Shown piece after piece: positions 4,178 to 5,743 of a stretch of 5,743 bases of DNA. Each line of letters opens with the position of its first letter. Position 1 is the stretch's first letter. The DNA comes from Candidatus Methylomirabilota bacterium. Its GTDB lineage: Bacteria; Methylomirabilota; Methylomirabilia; Methylomirabilales; CSP1-5. The position numbers were made by a program, and so were the translations under genes. The notes beneath the pieces were generated by a model. It did no database searches and was not told the origin of the DNA. It was given only the letters and a program-made list of their open reading frames with translations. The stretch lies in NCBI GenBank assembly GCA_022615475.1, contig JAKEGQ010000239.1, positions 1 through 5,743 on the forward strand. Reading direction: 5' to 3'.

Positions 4178-5743
4178 TTACTGCCGTCCAAGACTTAACA
4201 GATACTCCCGCAGGGCCAGAATCTGTTTTTGTTCATTGCCTCCAAGGATGTCGTCCGGCCCGGAGCTCTCATCCAGGAAGAAGCTCGGCATCTGGGTCCC
4301 GGGTTGCACCTTTTGCGGGTCCTTGAGCCAGGTCACGATCCAATCGGGCCGGAGACGTTGGCGCGCCAGCGAAAAATCTGGCGCCCACCCTTCCGGAGGC
4401 CCCTCCGGTTTCTTGTCGCCTTGCACGTGACAGGTCCCGCAGGAAAAGTACTCCTTCGACGCGAGCCGCCTTCCCGCCTCCACCATCTCTCGCCTGAGCT
4501 CATCCACCGGGGGGACGAACTCGAAGGGGACCTTGAGCCCCGCCCGGGCGACGAAGTAACTCGCAAGCCCCCCCACCTCTCTGTCGCCGAGACCGAATGT
4601 CGGCATCCGGATCTGCAACCAGGGCCGGATGGGCGTCGGCCGGTGGAGAAACTCGAAGAGCCATCTGGCCCGGACCTTTTCCCCCTCGCTCAAGGTTCCC
4701 TCAATTAAGACGAGGGGGGGCGGGGCCTCATTCAAACGCCCCTCGTACCGGACGCGGATATCTCCCCCCCTTCCCTCGATGATGTGGCACCCCACGCAGT
4801 TGTAGCTCCGCACCGTGCGCAGCCCTCTGGCCAGCGCCGTCCGCTCCGCGGTCGCCTCTTCACGATACCGCCCGGGAACCTCGGTCGCGGCAAAGCTCTT
4901 CAGGAGGACGCGGAGCGTCTTGACCTGGTCATCGGAGAAACCAAAATTCGGCATGCGGAGCTGCTCCCGGTCGGTCGTATAGATCTGGGGATTCTTGAGC
5001 TTCCAAAACGTCCAGTCCTCCCAGGTATGGTGGACCTCAACGGCGTCGCCAAAGGAGAGCTGGAGCAGCCGCTTGTGCCCGAAATTGCTCAGATCCGGCG
5101 CAATTTGCGTGGCGGTCTCAAAGCCCAGAATCCCGTGACACCCGAAGCAGCCCCTCAGCCCGATCAGCCCACGCCCCTCCTCGATCCGTTCCTTGCTCTT
5201 GAGCTCTTCCACGAGGGCCTGGGGCCTCGCCTGTCGCTCCCCCCGAGTCATAAGAAAGGCCGTCAGCGCGCTCGCCTCTTCATCGGTCAGCCGCAGATTC
5301 GGCATGGGGGTCTGCGGACGGATGGCCCTGGGGTTTTTCAGCCAGCGGAAGATCCACTGGGGATCTTTGATCTTCGTGGCCACGTTGCTGAGATCCGGGG
5401 CGTGGTCCCGGCCAACCAACTTGAACAGGCTTCGGGGCTCTTTCTCCTCATAGACCGCACGCATCGTGTGACAGCCAAGGCAGCCGACCCGCTCAAAGAT
5501 CTGCTTCCCTCTTTCTGGGGAGGCGCCGGGGTTATACTGACCCGCCACCGGCGGATCCGGCTCTGACATTGCCAGGAGATATGCGGCGATGGCGGTGGCC
5601 TGCTCTTGAGACAGGCCGAAGTTGGGCATCCGGGTGTGGGGAAGATAGGACTGGGGATTCTGGATCCACTGGATGAGCCATCCGGGTTCAACCTTGTTGG
5701 CAATCCGGATGAGCTCCGGGCCCACCTTGGCTGCCTCCTTGTA
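4178..5743 (-). CDS. Multihaem c-type cytochrome of repeated modules, 5' end outside window
   Basis: The 521 visible residues (numbered from the Tyr at the window edge) form tandem cytochrome c modules, so the mature protein should be periplasmic or membrane-attached and carry electrons. Covalent haem sites are CLGCH (88-92), CFGCH (199-203), CVGCH (316-320) and CGTCH (435-439). Each is followed by a pattern like DLSNV, a W-x-x-x-W-L-K-N-P stretch and a methionine ligand in MPN, MPT or MPS (Met147, 264, 380, 485). A fifth module at the N-side shows only its second half: VGPELIRI, WLIQWIQNP and Met39 in RMPNFG. Its CxxCH must lie beyond the edge. The fourth module lacks the PDL motif and has a longer insert. 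Signal peptide and any membrane part are not visible. The gene ends with TAA at 4178, 22 bases before the cupredoxin-like gene, suggesting one operon. It may supply electrons to CuA or take the place of a cytochrome c1-like protein; both are inference. I do not recognise a specific named gene. Confidence 0.9.
   Translation of the reverse strand, partial: YKEAAKVGPELIRIANKVEPGWLIQWIQNPQSYLPHTRMPNFGLSQEQATAIAAYLLAMSEPDPPVAGQYNPGASPERGKQIFERVGCLGCHTMRAVYEEKEPRSLFKLVGRDHAPDLSNVATKIKDPQWIFRWLKNPRAIRPQTPMPNLRLTDEEASALTAFLMTRGERQARPQALVEELKSKERIEEGRGLIGLRGCFGCHGILGFETATQIAPDLSNFGHKRLLQLSFGDAVEVHHTWEDWTFWKLKNPQIYTTDREQLRMPNFGFSDDQVKTLRVLLKSFAATEVPGRYREEATAERTALARGLRTVRSYNCVGCHIIEGRGGDIRVRYEGRLNEAPPPLVLIEGTLSEGEKVRARWLFEFLHRPTPIRPWLQIRMPTFGLGDREVGGLASYFVARAGLKVPFEFVPPVDELRREMVEAGRRLASKEYFSCGTCHVQGDKKPEGPPEGWAPDFSLARQRLRPDWIVTWLKDPQKVQPGTQMPSFFLDESSGPDDILGGNEQKQILALREYLLSLGRQ
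4276..5653 (-). repeat. Protein-level tandem repeat: five cytochrome c modules
   Basis: The methionine-ligand codons fall at 5627-5629, 5303-5305, 4952-4954, 4604-4606 and 4289-4291. The CxxCH codons fall at 5468-5482, 5135-5149, 4784-4798 and 4427-4441. CxxCH-to-Met distances are 59, 65, 64 and 50 residues; Met-to-next-Cys distances are 49, 52, 52 and 55. The unit is thus about 105-120 residues, repeated by ancient duplication. Similarity is clear in the protein but weak in the DNA, so it is not a recent DNA repeat. Confidence 0.8.

Noticed and set aside
3454..4191. A longer form of the cupredoxin-like protein starting at 4191
   Set aside because: It adds 12 residues before a normal signal sequence, overlaps the cytochrome stop, and has no ribosome binding site as good as AAGGAGTGGAGG before 4155.
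4784..5566. A 260-codon plus-strand frame over the cytochrome gene
   Set aside because: It is an in-register antisense shadow; the minus strand carries regularly spaced CxxCH and MP motifs that cannot be chance.
5723..5740. A possible cytochrome start: GTG at 5725 with AAGGAGG eight bases upstream
   Set aside because: The frame stays open to the window edge and the residues before the GTG (YKEAAK) join naturally to VGPELIRI, a segment that in this family follows a CxxCH. The Shine-Dalgarno match is more likely the Lys-Glu-Ala codons AAG GAG GCA.

Overview
The window is a compact respiratory locus from a GC-rich bacterium. Every gene I can support lies on the minus strand, so it reads from right to left. 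Genes are tightly packed, with gaps of 11 to 195 bases, good Shine-Dalgarno sequences, and no mobile elements, tRNA, rRNA or CRISPR. Nothing here fixes the taxon. The mix of a large multihaem cytochrome c, an A1-type haem-copper oxidase and a cysteine-poor CtaA/COX15-type haem A synthase would suit an environmental Gram-negative lineage such as Methylomirabilota/Rokubacteria-like or Acidobacteriota-like bacteria. That placement is a low-confidence inference.

Layout in transcription order: (1) 5743-4178, a 5'-truncated multihaem c-type cytochrome built of repeated modules; four CxxCH sites and five methionine ligand sites are visible. (2) 4155-3454, a secreted cupredoxin-like protein with a C-terminal carboxypeptidase-regulatory-like beta domain. 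(3) 3438-2941, a four-helix CopD-like membrane protein. (4) A 195-base spacer holding a 40-base inverted repeat and a near-consensus sigma-70 promoter that faces the oxidase genes. (5) 2745-2077, coxB, oxidase subunit II with a complete CuA site. (6) 1994-240, coxA, oxidase subunit I with all haem and CuB ligands. (7) 228-1, the N-terminus of ctaA, haem A synthase, cut by the window edge.

Read together, the oxidase (CoxA/CoxB) reduces oxygen with haem a groups whose last biosynthetic step is catalysed by the downstream gene. The upstream half encodes exported redox or metal proteins: a multihaem cytochrome, a probable copper protein and a membrane protein of a copper-linked family. They could feed electrons to CuA or help copper delivery. 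The direct link is inferred from gene order. Subunit III (coxC) is not between coxA and ctaA, where it is often found. No gene of wholly unknown type appears; the most interesting part is the multihaem cytochrome/cupredoxin/CopD module joined to an oxidase cluster that has its own promoter.
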